64,000 bases of DNA, taken from Triangularia verruculosa. Its lineage: Eukaryota > Ascomycota > Sordariomycetes > Sordariales > Podosporaceae. Made by a program: the position numbers and the translations under genes. The stretch spans positions 1-64,000 of the forward strand of contig MU863955.1 in NCBI GenBank assembly GCA_033296885.1, in the 5' to 3' direction. How positions within the stretch are numbered: the first letter of the stretch is position 1; each line of letters begins with the position of its first letter. Of this stretch, positions 21,372-35,118 are shown in pieces. The notes under the pieces were generated by a model that did not search any database, was not told where the DNA came from, and was given only the letters and a program-made list of their open reading frames with translations.

Positions 21372-23090
21372 TCAATACCCTTGAGCCTCGACAACACCGT
21401 ACCTCACCAAACCCAACACCGCCCCAAAGATACACGCAACCGGCGGTTCAACACCAAACCACGCACCGCCTACATAACTCCCAGCCGTAACCACCACCCA
21501 CCAAGGGTCGTCAGCCAAACTCTTTCCACTGCTGAAACCCTCATCAATCCACCCAATCTGCCACAGCCTGTACACCGCAGTATAAATCAAGCCCACAGCT
21601 GCAGCATTAATTCCCCTCAACGAGCTCTTCACCCACCTCCACCCCCTAATCGCACTCCAAAGTCCCATCGTCCCGTGAACAGTCCAGATTCCAGGCAGAA
21701 AGATCGCCAGAAAACCCAAAAACCCTCCCAACGCTCCAGAATGCCCGCCATTGATAGCCGTGAGAGTGCCCAAGTAAACGGCAAAGTTGAAGTTGGGCCC
21801 CGGGAACCCCTGAATGAGCGCCAAACCAATAAGGAAGTCTCTTGTTGAGACCCAATTCTCGGCCACAATGTACTCTCTCAAGAGAGGAATGACCACAGGA
21901 CCGCCGCCAAAGATGATCGTACCGGCGAGATAGAGGTTGCTGAAAAGGCGGTACAGTAAGGGGTTAGTAGGGATAAGACCGCGCGTGAGCATGACCGCGA
22001 CAAACGAAGCCAGAAACGCAATAATCAACGCCAGCCCGGACTTCCAAGACATAAGGTTGATCTTATGCGTTTGCGGCACAACCCTCTCCTCCACTTCCTC
22101 CTCCTCCCGTCGAAGTTGCTGCTGTGAAGTCCCGTCACCATCACCGCCAGAATGTCTCTCTCTGGCCCCCTCTGGCTGTTTTCCTTTGCCCTCCTGTGAC
22201 CTCCTCAGCTCCTCTCCCACCTCCCCCCTCTCCGCCCCCGAGCCAGCAGGTACTTGCTCCCTCAATTCCACTTCCCGTTCCACATCCGTCTCCCTTTCCG
22301 TCTTCTTCTTCTTAAACAACCCCACAAACCACAACACCGGCGGATGCAACCACCTAAAATCCCACACCACCGCCGCCACACCCGCAGCAAGCATCAAAAC
22401 AGGGAAATACCACAGCGCATTATACAGCAACCCCGCCGCGGCACTGAGGTAAACCAACAACCTCGTCATCTTATCCGTGATGGCCTTTTGCGCCAGCTGC
22501 ACAGCAGCCAGCGCGATAATCCCCACCGTCGCCGCGTTCAGCCCCGACAGCAAGGCATACACCGCCCGGGGAAGCGTCTCCCCGACGTTGGAGATACCCA
22601 ATGCCAAGGCGAACATCCCCAGCGCTCCTGGGAGCGACCAGAGAAAAAACGAAAAGACAGCGGGCAAGAAACCAAGGCGGATGAGGTTGATGCAGTAGTG
22701 CATCTTGGTGCTGCCCGGGCCGGAGAAGGCTTGGCAGATGGAGAAGAGTTCTTGATACTAATTTCGCAGGCGTCAGTTACACCAGGTAGGAATGACTGGC
22801 AGTGCATTAAGGAAATGACTTACGACTGTCTCATCGATCCAGTGGAGTTTTGTGACGTACTTGTCGCGGAACTGGAACATAAGTCAGTTAGTAACAATAC
22901 AATACAACACGAGGTAGAAAAAAAACAGACTTACAATCTTGAAGTGAACAGGCGGCCCGCCAAACGACGTGAAGCCCATGTACCAGGTCTCTTTGAGCGT
23001 CGTCCACATCCTCGGACCTATCTGGTCGAGGTTGACAACATCCTGGAGACGCCATGTTGTCGGGTCCCAGCGGTTGGATTTGATGCCCAT
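21372..23090 (-). CDS. CHR-family chromate transporter (two-domain)
   Basis: Three exons: 22935-23090, 22824-22871 and 21372-22757, all phase 0, giving 529 residues. Each half has a CHR domain. The first contains TWYMGFTSFGGPPVHFK and, after the splices, QAFSGPGSTK; the second contains FGGGPVVIPLLREYI and QGFPGPNFN. About ten hydrophobic segments are visible. A charged cytosolic linker of about 75 residues, rich in Glu, Arg and Gln, separates the halves. CHR proteins move chromate/sulfate across the plasma membrane; Neurospora CHR-1 was reported to promote chromate uptake and sensitivity, so direction cannot be assumed. The small middle exon (48 nt) encodes FRDKYVTKLHWIDETV and is supported by family continuity. 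Confidence 0.9.
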
Positions 23091-24273
23091 TTCTGGGCGG
23101 TGGTTTGCTTGTAATGTTGTAACGGCTGAGTGTGTTGATGTCGGTGGTGATTGGGGGTAGCTAGGTAGCTTGCGTGCAAGTCCAAGCGTATAAGTGGTTG
23201 TTGCCCAGACCGCTTCCACTTCTGATGAAGAGGTCGAAAGGAAATCAATGTTTCGACACACGACACCTCACCACGATATATACCACGTCCCAAGACTTTT
23301 CTGATCGCCGACCATACTAGGAACAAACAGCCTTCCCGGCAAGCTACCCCCTTACCGCGCCAAGCACTCGGGACCTTCCCGCTGAAGCAGCACCCTCATT
23401 GGCGCGGCACCCATGACGCCAGAGCACGTGGAATTCACCATCTTTTCTATTGGCCAATTCTCACCATCAAAACCATCGTCTTCACCCTCTTAGCCTGTCA
23501 TACACTTTCGGCGAGATGGTTTAGGAATGGCTTAAAACAAACGTCGGTATTTATACAAGGCTGATGATGATATATCTGTGGGCAAAAAAATAAATAACAT
23601 GTACAAGTAGAAGCGAACGGCACTCTCAAGTCTATCGAAAAACGTACACACACAAACAACATACAACAAGTCTTCATCCACAACATCCCAATCATCATAT
23701 CCAACCCAAACAAAGTCATCATGTGCCATGCCAGCTAGCACTGTTATCCAACCAGAAAAAGATTCGCTATTTCCTTCCATTTCGAAATCGCACACGCTTG
23801 CTTTGCCTGCCCAACCAGACCACCATCCGCCGGCTCCTGACCAATCTCACCACCTGCCCATCGTCATAATATACAACATATTTTCCCTCGCATCATACAT
23901 TTCGATCACTTTTGTCGCTGAACTCGGGAGGACGAAATATTCCAAGATGTATCCCCGCCACAACCATTTTGTTGTTGGATTCTTATTGTTCCGCACAAGA
24001 CCTTGTGTGTAGACCTTCCCAGGAGAACCAAAGAGCAAACGCCCAACCATTGTTGATATGTCGAAAAAAAACATGCTCCCATCCAGTAGCCAAAATCCTG
24101 TAAAAAGCCAGCCCAAACCCCGCTCCTAGATGCTGAATTTTTAGCCCTTGACCGGCTTTTTTGTAGACCGAGCAGAAGTTGCAAAAAGCCCCTGCAACCA
24201 AGGCGCAAAAAGAATTGTCAGAACCAAACACAAAAAAAAAGGGATACCAAGATTTCACTTCTGTGAAACCGTT
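23091..24273. other. Intergenic between transporter promoter and transcription factor 3' end
   Basis: About 1.2 kb. The proximal 400 bp are probably the transporter promoter; the part near 23500-24270 is AT-rich with poly-A/T runs, consistent with a long 3' UTR for the Zn2Cys6 gene. No gene is supported. Confidence 0.5.
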
Positions 24274-27259
24274 CTAGTGGTGCCGCTTGCTGACGGGCAT
24301 GTGGCCATCGTAGTCCCACGACCGCTTCAGCCCGCCTTCGTACACGCTTGCGACACTCTCTTGCCACATGGCTGGCGTCACAAAGTTCTGCACCGGAGCC
24401 GCCGAATACTGCGCTGCTTGCATCGGTTGTGCCCCCGCTGTTCGAAGTTGTGCCTGGACGGCATGCATGTCGTGTATACTGGCCGTGTCCGAGGCACCGG
24501 GTGACGCGCTCATGGCACCGCCTTGTCCTCCCGTTGGCGACGACTGCACTGGAGGAGTGCCGAAAGATGTGTTCCATTGGCTGTAAAAAGAAGTCAATAC
24601 ACACACTCTCATACACACATCCTTAAGTCACACCAGTACTGTGTCCTCGGCTTGTGTCACTTACTCAAAAATACGCGATGGGTTCCAGGCAGGCGCCTCT
24701 GCCAGAGGCAACGTCTGTGGTATGGCGGATGCCTGGGTGCCGTGGCCAGAAGGCATCATTCCAAGCGACTGTACACCGGGGGAGTCACTCTTGCTGTCCA
24801 ACGGGCCGACGGAGATGGGTGTGATGGGGAGGCTATAACTAACTTGCGAGTGTGGCACCTGCGTGTCCAAAAGCCGCCCAGGCGGGCTGGGGTGTGAGTT
24901 GGAATGCGGGCTGCCGTATGGGAAGCTGGGCTTCAGGACAAAGGGCTTCCGGGTATCCGCAGAGAAGGCCTCGCGCACCGAGTCGATTTGCCTCTGCATA
25001 TCGGCCATGGGCCACGAGTTCATGCACTTTTCCAATATTCTCATGTGGCGGGTGAAGTACTCCCTGGCTTCCGAATTCAAATCCGGGTCTGGCGACGTCA
25101 ATGCCACCTGCAACATTCTGTCAGCAATTGTTCCAAATCGGCTGATACACGAAAGGGCGGGCCTACGAGGTGTAGCACGATGCATGCAAGCACCGCGTAG
25201 ATGGTAAAGTTGATGCCCCGCTGCATGCACAACAGTCCGTTCAATCCGTATGTGGCCATGACAGCCTCCTGGAGCCTGCACAGCATCTTGGCTGCGTTGT
25301 ACGACACCAGCATGTGATGTTTCCATTGGCCCCCTGGGGTCGAGGGAGATAAAAATGCTAGCTGAGGCCTGTGGAACAGGATGACGGACAAGTAGTAATA
25401 CGAATGGAGGTTGCCGATAAAGGATGAAGGCAGCCACGGGGGCGAGCCGTTAGCTGGGTAAGTTATCGACAGGTCTGCCGGTATCTCAGCCAGCCAAGCA
25501 TCGAGGGCTGGGCTGATCTGGACGAAATCGGGATCGAGTCCCCATTCTTTGACCTCCTTGCTCTTCTTCAACCGCCCGTACACCACCACCATGCGGCTGA
25601 CATTACGGACCACTCTGGCGAGGTACGTAAAGTTGCGTGAAACGTGATACTCGGATTCCTCTTGGTTTGGTAGCAGCCGCGGCACGCTGAAGTCCACTGT
25701 GTCTTCTTCGACCTGAAAATCGGTTCGTCCTGTTCCGCTGTCAGCTATTCATGCACCAACTGCAAGCATAGTCAGTCTTGTGATACCTTGTGGAGAGCCA
25801 ATCATCATCTCAACCGTGAACAGTGTTTGCCATATCCTCGTCTTCAGCGCACATTCGGATGGGCTTGACCCACAGGACCTGCCATGTCGATGGTCCCCGT
25901 AATGCTCGTCCAGTCCCAAATCTTTGCCCAGTTGGACGCATTGCTCGATGCTCATCCAAGAACGATAGTAGTAGCCTCGCTTCGGGGCTGATTCCCGTGC
26001 CTTAAGCAGAATCATGAGGGCCTGTAGCGTGCTTAGCCGAGGAATATCCATGAATGAGTCCGCATGTCGCGTGGCGAGGGCGAGCCACTGCTGGCCCTGA
26101 GCTGCTTCGTCCGCCAACCGGCCCGAGATGGCAAAGATAGCCTCCAGAAGAAGCGGCGATATCGATTCCTTGTTATCGTGCCACTGCTGATAGAAGTGGC
26201 CTTTGTCCAACACCGGCACGTAGGGATGGGCGTTTGTGAAGTAGAGATCGAGATATTGAAGCACGGTGTCGTCATCGGGCATAAGCTCTGGAGGAATTCG
26301 GATTTTGGAGCCTCCTAGGCCAGCTGCGAGCGGTGGCAAGTAACTCTTGTACTCGTCGCCATCCTCCACAGCTGGCTCTTCTTCCCTTGTCGACTGCATC
26401 TTGCTGTTCAGATAAGGCGCTGTGCCTGCCTCGTTGACCTTCAAGGAGCCCAGAAGATCCGCCAGGTCTTGCTGTGCATATTCCGACTGGTAAGTGTCCG
26501 CTGGAGATGCTGGATGCGACACCTGCTGCATCGGTGGTGTTGGGAATGCAGCCTGGGCGCCATACTGGTGATCCACGACATTCACGGCGCTGACAGGGTG
26601 ATGCACAGGTTGGTACTGAAGGCTGTGAGGGACGGCCTGGGAATCGGAATACTGAACTGCATGATAGAGAGCTGATGTATCTTGGTACGATGTTGGTGGA
26701 GCATAGAGGTTAGGTTTTGGTGCATGTCCAAGGAGCTGTTGTTGATCCTGCAGTGGTAGTGGCTGTCGGAAGCCTTCATGCACGTGCGATGTCTCGAACT
26801 GGGGCCGTGGTGGTTCGTAGACTTGGGGTTCGGATGACCCATCAAACCCGTTCGGACGAACACAATGAAGCTTCAAACGTATGCATGCTGAACAGGGCCA
26901 TGTGTTTGTGGTGGCAGCATCACACTTGATCTTTCTCCTCCGGCATCCCTCGCAGGCTCTCATCACTATAGGTATGCACGAGTCAGTTTGATACATGGGG
27001 GGCACTAGCGGGGGGTAAGTGCTAATCCCATACCCTTCAACCGTTTGTGGCGGTTATGTTCGTCCACAAAGACATAATCTAGCTCAACGGTTAGAAATCA
27101 AACAGCCAAAGAGATGATGACATGATCGGAAATGGGAGGGAGGGGCGCACTCTTCTGCGTCTCTCGTGGCTGCTGCTGATAAGTCGGCGGCGCAAAGGTA
27201 AAGGTCCCCATCTGGGAGTTCTGAGGGAGCAGCCGGCGCACTGTGGGATCGTTGGACAT
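24274..27259 (-). CDS. Zn2Cys6 fungal transcription factor, 881 residues
   Basis: Six exons: 27151-27259, 27034-27078, 25787-26965, 25729-25167, 25107-24665 and 24580-24274. The first two small exons give MSNDPTVRRLLPQ... and NYVFVDEHNRHKRLK, which reads straight into VMRACEGCRRRKIKCD. The zinc cluster is C-x2-C-x6-C-x9-C-x2-C-x6-C, residues about 56-83. A Gln/Pro-rich stretch follows. The fungal-specific transcription factor domain (middle homology region) starts near LQYLDLYFTNAHPYVPVLDK and runs to about residue 640. The tail is Ser/Pro/Gln-rich and ends in a basic KRHH. The protein should be a nuclear DNA-binding regulator. The motif surrounding the zinc cluster is conserved among filamentous ascomycetes. 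I suspect a carbon- or polysaccharide-utilisation regulator, but cannot name the gene. The first intron has a weaker donor (GTGCGC). Confidence 0.88.
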
Positions 27260-30200
27260 GGTGATGATGATGTTGGTGGTATGAAGCGTCTTGCGCAGAC
27301 GTTCGCAGCTATGCGCTGATAATGGATGAGAAAAAGCGACTTCACATTCAGGTCATCCGATGATAGAGGGCAAAAAGTCTCAGAAGCAATGCGCACAGCC
27401 GTGGTATCAGGTCGCTGGGTCGAGGTGGGCGGCCGGCGCAGGTTGGCGTGTGCGTCTTCAGTGAGCAGCGTCCAATGTCGAGGCGGCAAAGGTGAGGCAA
27501 GGTCTCGCTCTCGTCGTGGGGGATGAGGCAACACAGCACCGCGGCGGCAACAAATTCAAGCAGCAGGTAGGCGTAGTAGTGGTGGTGGGATGAAAGCGTG
27601 TGTGTGAGTGGACGTCGAGGGGATTTTAGCCAAACGCGTGTACAGAGCGATTGTCCTGATGCCCTGGTCCGCAAGGACAAGCTAGTAATAAGGGTGGTCC
27701 CAGGACCTCCTGGACCTGGACTGGCAACGAAGGGGGTAACCCTGCCCAAAGGACCCAGCGCCTGTCTTGATCAGGACCTCCACAATACACCTGCAGGTGC
27801 ACGAATCTGACAAGCTCGCTATGGGGAATTTACCTCAGCGAGATACTGAGCTGCTGTTGTCGTTGCTGACGGAGTGTTCGTAAGATCCGTCGATGCTGAC
27901 AATGACTGACTGTAGGTAACTAAGTGCGGCGTAGATGGTGCTGGAGCAGGTACACCAAGGATGAGAGGACGGGCATGAGCGTCAGTTCGGTGATTTTGGT
28001 GCTTGTGATTTTGGCATGAACAAGGCAGGCCGCTTAAAAAATGTAGAAATGCGCTTCATTTCCAGAGGAGCTGTGGGAGGTGTTCACACACGCCTGGGAG
28101 CAAGTCCAAAGACTGCGCTAGTTCGAGAGTGGCCAACCTCAAGAGGCAACAAAGTACAAGGGCAGGAAGCAAAACGACGACGTCTCCAAGGCAGGAGGAG
28201 GGGCGTGGGATAAAGAAACCAGCCGCGTTTCCCCAACTGCCCCCTCGACTGAGCGGCAGCGGGTGTGTGGATGGCCAACCAGGGTTTCCCATCTCGACCG
28301 CACGAGCCACCCCCAAGCCAGGGTGTCGGAATCTCCAGTGGAAGGCCGCTGTGAATCGAGCGTTGCTTGTCGTCCATCGTCCCAACAGCGTCGATATCCA
28401 CCCACTAACACCAAATCGTCGCTTTGCATATCGCGGCAGTTCACTTTGACCTCTTCCCTCACTCAATGAGCGCGGTGTCTTCTCCGTCTCGTGGATCTGG
28501 CACTGACATCATGGCCGTTGCTGTTAGCATGCTTCGTAATTGTCGGACTTAGGAGATATCGCCGCTCTATTTTCGTCCCTCGTTTTCCGTGTCCTGTTTC
28601 CCATTGCCATCATGCAGCTGGCAGTGACACACCGTATTTGCGGGCTTCGTCGATGGCGCCGCGCCGATCCCCATGGCTCGGCTCGGTGGTGGACAGCGGT
28701 ACCTTGGAGAAGCAGGATTCCGCCATGCTTCCAGGTTAGGTGGCCTAGGATGGACAAGGAAACGCACTGCAGCAATTCTCACGATCATGGTACACCAGTC
28801 ACCAGTAACACCGGGGACAATCAGTGACATGGCGAGGCTGGGCGACTTAAGCGGGCTGTCACATCAGTGGTGGATGATGGCTTGCTTGCTTGCATGCAAT
28901 ATGCAATTGCAGCGCAGCCAGCCCGGTAACGTGGGGAGCCTTTTACCGTGCCGCCTGCCCCTGGCGGGAACGGGTGAGCCCCAGGCTAACTACACTTCAG
29001 TTTATGCGATGGAGTTGCATTTTTTCTAGAAAGCACGGCTTTGTCCGTTATTTGATGATGCTTGGTGGGTAAATGTTTTTTTTCAGCTTGGGTCAATGGC
29101 TAATAAGATGGACCTCGTCTGCTCATGGTGCTAGCATCACAGGAAACCATCATACTGTACTCACCGGGGCCCGCTGAGGCGTATCACTTGTTGCGCCCGG
29201 TGCTGCAAGCCTGACTCTGGGCGCTGCGTGACTGACTGACTGATAGTTGCGAGTACGAGGAAACAAGCTAGTGTAAAACCAAGCAGCCGTCGTCCAATCT
29301 TGACAAACGGAAGCTGCAGCCTCTTGCGACAACATTCCCCAAAAATCACCGAGATGCCGCAGGAAATCAGTCTCACGGGCAGTTCCGGGCGGAGACGGCT
29401 GTCCCTCGTGGATCGGTCAGGGTAGCCCTTCCGTAACTCTGGTGACCCCTGAAGCGCGTGGTGTCAGTGTGCTGAAACACATCGCCAACGTTTCCTCTAA
29501 CATCAAACCACATATCCAGGGGAAGCTATGGAGGAAGCGATGAGCCCACTTGTCACGTCCACTCTCGGCGCCAACAGCGCTTTGCTGCTCCTCAATCTCG
29601 CGAGAAAAGGCAATGACAGCCATGAAGGTTGTCCGACAGTTGGGCCCGCGAGTCCATCCGAGCACAGTGGCTGGGCATCGCGAGTCTTGGCCCTCGCCGT
29701 TGTTGATGGAGATGTCCAGCCTCTGCCGCCCTAGGGTGTGGATATACTGCGGGACAATCAACGGTGTATGTACGCACGCCTGTCTAGACACACGTCCCCA
29801 TCCTATCCTCCTTCTCTTTCGAGACAAGAAAACATGTACAGATGTGCACACGCACGATATCTACCTGCCTTCTCTGAAGCCTCTCAATCATATTGTCGAT
29901 GTGACCCTGGCCGAGGACCTGTCAGTTGATCGGCGTGGAAACTGATGGATGCAAGGTCGGTTTCTCGTTTGCGTAGATCGATCTTGGACCACGATAGCGT
30001 ACCACGGAATCTGTGCCATGAGGAGCGAGCACTTGGAGCGATGTTGCCTTGTTGTTAATGAGTTCTCCGTCGTCCAATGGCCTGTCTATTCGTGCAGCGC
30101 CGCGCAACAATCACTATGGGCCCTTTCGGTGTGGCCTTGACCATCCCATGTGTACCGAGTATCACATGCTCGTGCTCGACGCGAGGTGGTGGGGAAATAG

Positions 30201-31620
30201 CGCTCGCCAGATCGAGTGATGCCGAGGGACGAAGAAAGATGATGGAGATACTGGCTTTCCTCTTCTGATATCAAGGGAGTTAGTTGGCTGTTTATTCCTC
30301 TGTTCTTGAACAGTCTTCAGTGGTTGCATTGTGGCTGTCGTTATCGAATATAAACTGGAGAAGACAATACAAAGAAGGGTGTGCCGAAAAAAGCCGCTAC
30401 AACGGCCCCAAGTCTCTCGATCTGGGTTATTGTGGGCACTAAGCGGGCAAGCCCCTCTAGGATGATCCAGTAGCCAAACACTCTGTTCCGTTATGAAACG
30501 GCCATCAAGCAAACGGCAGCGGCGCAACCCATCATGGGTGAAAGAGCTCGCAAGCATGGTGTCTTCCTGGGCGGGCTTGAGAGAGGGTTTTCGTCTGGCT
30601 CGGCTGCGTGTTCCACTCGGCCGAGATGAGATCTGCTGCAAGGGAATCCCAAGAGGGAGAAGAGCAGACATTGGTGGATAATCAAATATACACGTGTACT
30701 TGAAAAACTCAGACGTCGACAAACTGGTGGTAGCTTCGGCAGCTTCCAGGCATAGACGGAAGCCGGCAGACGATGTTGAATTTAAGGTTGGAGATCACGG
30801 CTCCAAACGCATTCCTTTTTCTCCCATCATGGCATCTCCCAGGCCCGTTGTAGAAGGAACTCCGGCGAGGCTGCGTCATTTTTCCAGGTACCGGCTTGGG
30901 ACGCGGGGATGGCAGAAGCCAGGTGGCCGGCGACGGGAGCCATGCCACGGGGCGCCAAGAATAACGTTTTTTGCGGACATCCTGAAAGGCTTCCACGCAG
31001 GGGTTGCGCGGAAGGCCCCGCAAATCAGCCGTATTCGGGATTTCCAGCTGAACAGTGAACACCCCCACTGATCCCACCCCCCATGTCACAAATGCATGAA
31101 TCTGCGATTTCGCTATAAGCCGCCCCGATCATCGACATAGTATGGGCTGTTGATGCTTGGTAGAATACATATGCATAGCCGGACATACCGTGGTCACAAT
31201 GGCGATTCCAAGGAGATGACCACAATATCGTGTTCTCAATATTGGACGTCATAAGTATTCTCGAAAAAGGCAGAGAAGGCGGCATGCCCGGACTCCGGCA
31301 GGCGCCGACTTCCAGGTTCGTTGGAGTCCCAAACGGAAAAACGGTGCTCCCGGCTCTTTCCTGGTGGCCCCCACCTCTATTAACCTCCAGGCGCTCGGGG
31401 CAGCTTGTTGCCCCTCCTGAGCCAGAGCATCATCGCCTGAAGCAAATGTCATCATTCGAATTTACCTTGCCACTCTACATGTATCAACTTTGACCTGGAA
31501 TCAAGACTCCGGCAACATTTACCACAGCTCAGAAGTGTCGAAACAGTCTTGACTGAATAACAATACATACTGTTCAGTACATACAGCAGAGTCGCAGGCC
31601 ACGCCAACCCCGCCTTCAAA
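27260..31620. promoter_or_regulatory. Long divergent intergenic region (4.4 kb), transcription factor / CIA2
   Basis: No protein-like frame is found despite many short overlapping frames on both strands (for example 30162-30722 minus, 29417-29851 minus). GC content is near that of coding DNA up to about 29 kb. Long upstream regions with upstream frames are usual for large fungal regulators, so 27.3-29 kb may be a long 5' leader and promoter of the Zn2Cys6 gene. No tRNA-like or transposon sequence is seen. Confidence 0.5.
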
Positions 31621-32363
31621 ATGCGTGAAGTTGACAACGCCAACCCCGCCATCCTCAACGTCTCGCAGCTTCCGAGCAGAAGTCGGAAGGTGACCACGCC
31701 GAGACATGGACCCGACTCCAAATGCGACAAGATTGTCTATTCTAAGCGCCCATGGCTATGTGGGTCATCTTCGTCAGAGGATGAGGACCTCGAGGAGGAT
31801 TACGGCGAGGACCCTGTGGACGCACAGGACATCTACGGTAAGGACCACGAGCACTTACACATCCTTTGCATAGTTGTTCTTGACTAGTTTCGATCGCCTT
31901 TGTTTTGTTTGGGGCTTCCATCAATGCCGCTTTGGTTTTCTGTGTTTAAAATAGATCGTGCTGGCGATCACGCAGCTGACGTTTCGCAGACCTTATTTCC
32001 CCAATATCAGACCCCGAACACCCCCATACCTTGGGACAGCTCTCAGTAGTCCAGCTACCTGACATCCACCTGTCCCCTTCCCCTGCTGAAAGGCGAGGGA
32101 ACGCACTCGTCACGGTTACTGTTGATCTAACACCTACCGTTGAACACTGCTCTCTTGCTACCGTCATCGGTTTGGCAGTGCGGTACCGGTTGGAGCAAAC
32201 CTTACCACCCAACTATCGTTTTGACGTGAGAATGAAGGATGGCTCACATGCCCAAGACGACCAGGTTAACAAGCAACTGGGCGACAAAGAGAGAGTAGCT
32301 GCCGCTCTGGAAAACGACACACTCAAGGGCATGCTGGACAAGATGCTCGAGACATGCGTGTAA
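31621..32363 (+). CDS. CIA2: Cytosolic iron-sulfur assembly factor CIA2 (MIP18 family)
   Basis: Two exons, 31621-31837 and 31990-32363, joined at DIY|DLISPISDPEHP across a 152-nt intron; 196 residues. The N-terminus (MREVDNANPAILNVSQLPSR) and an acidic Ser/Glu/Asp stretch are typical of fungal members. The MIP18/DUF59 domain covers about 70-190 and contains TLGQLSVVQLPDIH, the reactive cysteine in TPTVEHCSLATVIGL, LPPNYRFDVRMKDGSHAQ and NKQLGDKERVAAALEN. CIA2 works with CIA1 and MMS19 to deliver Fe-S clusters to cytosolic and nuclear proteins such as DNA polymerases and helicases. It is isolated between two long gene-free regions. Confidence 0.93.
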
Positions 32364-35071
32364 TTCGACTAGAATCTGCACGTTCGACGTTCCGAACACC
32401 CACTTCGAGTATGAGCGAGAAGTCGATATGAAATATTCGAGGCCCCACACCCTGGCAGACTTTCACCGTGGTCAACTCACAGTGTCCAGCACAGGGGTGT
32501 CTGGACCGTCAAATTCAGACCCCTGGATAGGCACACCCCCTTGCCGGTTGTCTTTCTTGAGCCCCCTGCGTAGGCCGCTTGCAATTGGCGGGACAATCTC
32601 GGGCTTGGGATGCTCAATCCCTCCTCCGCGTAGAGCCGCCCACTCGGGACGGTTCCAGGTTCCCTCCTGTGAGCCTTCTTGCGGCCCGTGGGGAGCGAAT
32701 CGAAGTTTCGACCAGGATTTGCGGGCAAAATGGCCTTTCGACATCGACGCAGATCGCCTCTTCCCGCCGAATGTAGGCAGTACATAATACCAAACATGGC
32801 ATACATATTCTCTTCACATCTTTCAAAGTGCTAAACAGCTGTGATTTTCAACGAGGAATTGCTGCTGCACCAACAAGCCACACTGGGTCTACCTACCCCA
32901 CGTTGCGAATGAGCTGCCCTTTCGAGAATATGATGCTTCAGGGGTTCACTTGCACAGTTAGTCTTCTGGTCCTTAAAACCAACTCAGGTCCAGCCACATC
33001 TTGTCACGCAAGCCGCATCACGCCATATACCTCGGACCCTTGCTCCTGAGTTATCTTGACAATGTTACCAAACTCTTGGACGCGTGTGTGTGCCAATATG
33101 TTTATATGCAATTAACTGGAGGATATAGGGGTACATCAGAGCCACCTTGGGGAGATTTTCCATGATCGGTTCCAAAGATTCCAACATCCTGAAGAAATGG
33201 TCCCCGAGATCCTGGTGTACTGGTGAACCCCCTCCTACCAAGGCGCACCTGTAGGAAACAGCCCCATCATGAGTGAGACAGTTGCTGTTTCTTAAGAACA
33301 GGGCTCCTTCGGGCTACGGGACGACGCGGCAGGTATGCAACTCTGAACTGGCCGATACCTTCCCATACTGATACCGAAAGGATCAAATATGGTGCCTTCG
33401 GGCAAATACTGTGGGATTTATCAAGCCTTATATGCCGCCATTCTTGATTTTAGTTATCAACAATTGTAACACACAACTGCCGCCAACTATTGCCGTTCGG
33501 TCTAATTCTCCAAGTCATATGGATATCAGAAGACACTTGCACTCTCCATCATATGATGTTCCATCGAATAATCACCAACTGACTAAGCGCCGACTGTTTC
33601 GAGGAGTGGTGTAAGATACGGAGTGGAGTACGTACTGGATTGGCATGTAATGTAGGAAATATTATAACGGCCGGAGCAGCTAAGGAACTTTAGAAGGATC
33701 ATCGTAAATATAAGACGTTTACATTAAGCATTATTACCACCACATACTATGCGTGATAAGTGGGCAAGCCCCCGTTTTCTATACAACAGCCATCCAGCTC
33801 GGTTATTCTTTAAACGGTCCGCTCAGGATCAACGGCCCGCCGTTCTGAGCTTGGCTACAGAAGCGCTAGTTTCGACTTGCAAATTCTCCTATCAAGACAC
33901 AAATGGGAAATCCCGCCCGCAACAAAAAGCACAACCACAGATCACATTGTGGAGTAAATACTTTTGGGGGAGCGGTCTGGATCGTTTTAGCTTGGGGGAA
34001 GGACTTGCAGATGCTCAAGACTAAGAAGTTGACGTGTTCGGTACCACGAGTTGAGTCTCGGGGGGCGGTGGTAGCGAGGCAAGTATTAGCATTTCCTTTT
34101 CCTACTAGAAACAAAAAAAACATGTGATTCTCGTCATCGAAAAAGCAAGTCAACAACAGAGCTTGCTCGTCGGCCATCGCAAAATCATGTCTCCCACTCG
34201 CTTTCTTCCCCAAATGCAAAGACACGCTACGCCGTTATCTGTCCTCCATTTTGCTCCCTTCCAAGCATGTTAATACAACCCTTAATTCTTGAGATATCCC
34301 GCAAAAATCTCCACAAAAGACACAGCAAAAATCCTGCATACATATGCATGGGCCATGCAACAAGGGGCCCCTCGGGCTCCCTTCGGTAGAGGTTATCCCT
34401 TATTGTTTACCTACCTATCTGGGCCGCGTACATAACCAACAACCCTGATATGCTACCTACCACCACTACCTCTTGGATTAATATGACAGGAGACGGAACC
34501 CGAGTCAAGAAGCAGACTGACAAGACATGCTTCATGAGTAAAGAGGTGTGGAATTTTGGAACATGGCGTCATACTATGTCGCGTCGTTTGTCAAGAGTGT
34601 CGGTTTCTCTCTACCTTCACTCCCAAATATGGAAGGTCATTGAAGCTACATCACAGCATAGGTAATGTGCATTCTGTGCCCGGTGATGAAAAAGTTTCTA
34701 TGGCGTCATACTCGACTGAGCGTTGGACGACGATATCTTCACTCTACCTGAAACAACAACAAAAACCGGGGGAAAAAGATGGTATTGACCCAAAATTGGA
34801 AGGTGAATTACAAAACACACACACCAGAACGTGGGGGTTCTAAACCGCAATGGAAGAATAGAAACATCATCATCATTGCTAGAAAGATAAACTAGGGAGG
34901 CGGGCTTGAATCCGGTAGGACTTTTCCGTACAACCCTCGCACGGTATACCAACAGGAGATATATAGCAGCCACTCGGTCAAGACAATCTGGCAATTGAGA
35001 CAAGCCTTGCATGCAAAACCTCCCACACTTTCCCAGAACATGACAACGTTGAGATAGAGATCGGGGACTCG

Positions 35072-35118
35072 ATAGATTGATGCCTGATTGCGTCCCTTGC
35101 ATACCCGCTTCACAAGGC
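35072..35118 (+). repeat. Imperfect direct repeat, copy 1
   Basis: Begins CTCGATAGATTGATG and ends CCTTGCATACCCGCTTCACA. It matches a second copy about 220 bp downstream at both ends, with small indels between. Confidence 0.6.

Noticed and set aside
21436..21450. GGTTCAACACC resembling a tRNA B box
   Set aside because: Lies inside the chromate transporter coding exon, with no A box or paired stems.
22254..23114. 286-codon plus-strand open frame
   Set aside because: Antisense to the chromate transporter exons; rich in His, Gln and Arg with no domain. A frame shadow of the real gene.
29417..29945. Overlapping 131-144 codon frames on both strands
   Set aside because: Length is compatible with chance; the translations have no signal, domain or bias.
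30162..30722. 186-codon minus-strand frame in the gene-free region
   Set aside because: No domain, unremarkable composition, no coding bias, and overlapping frames of similar length on the other strand.
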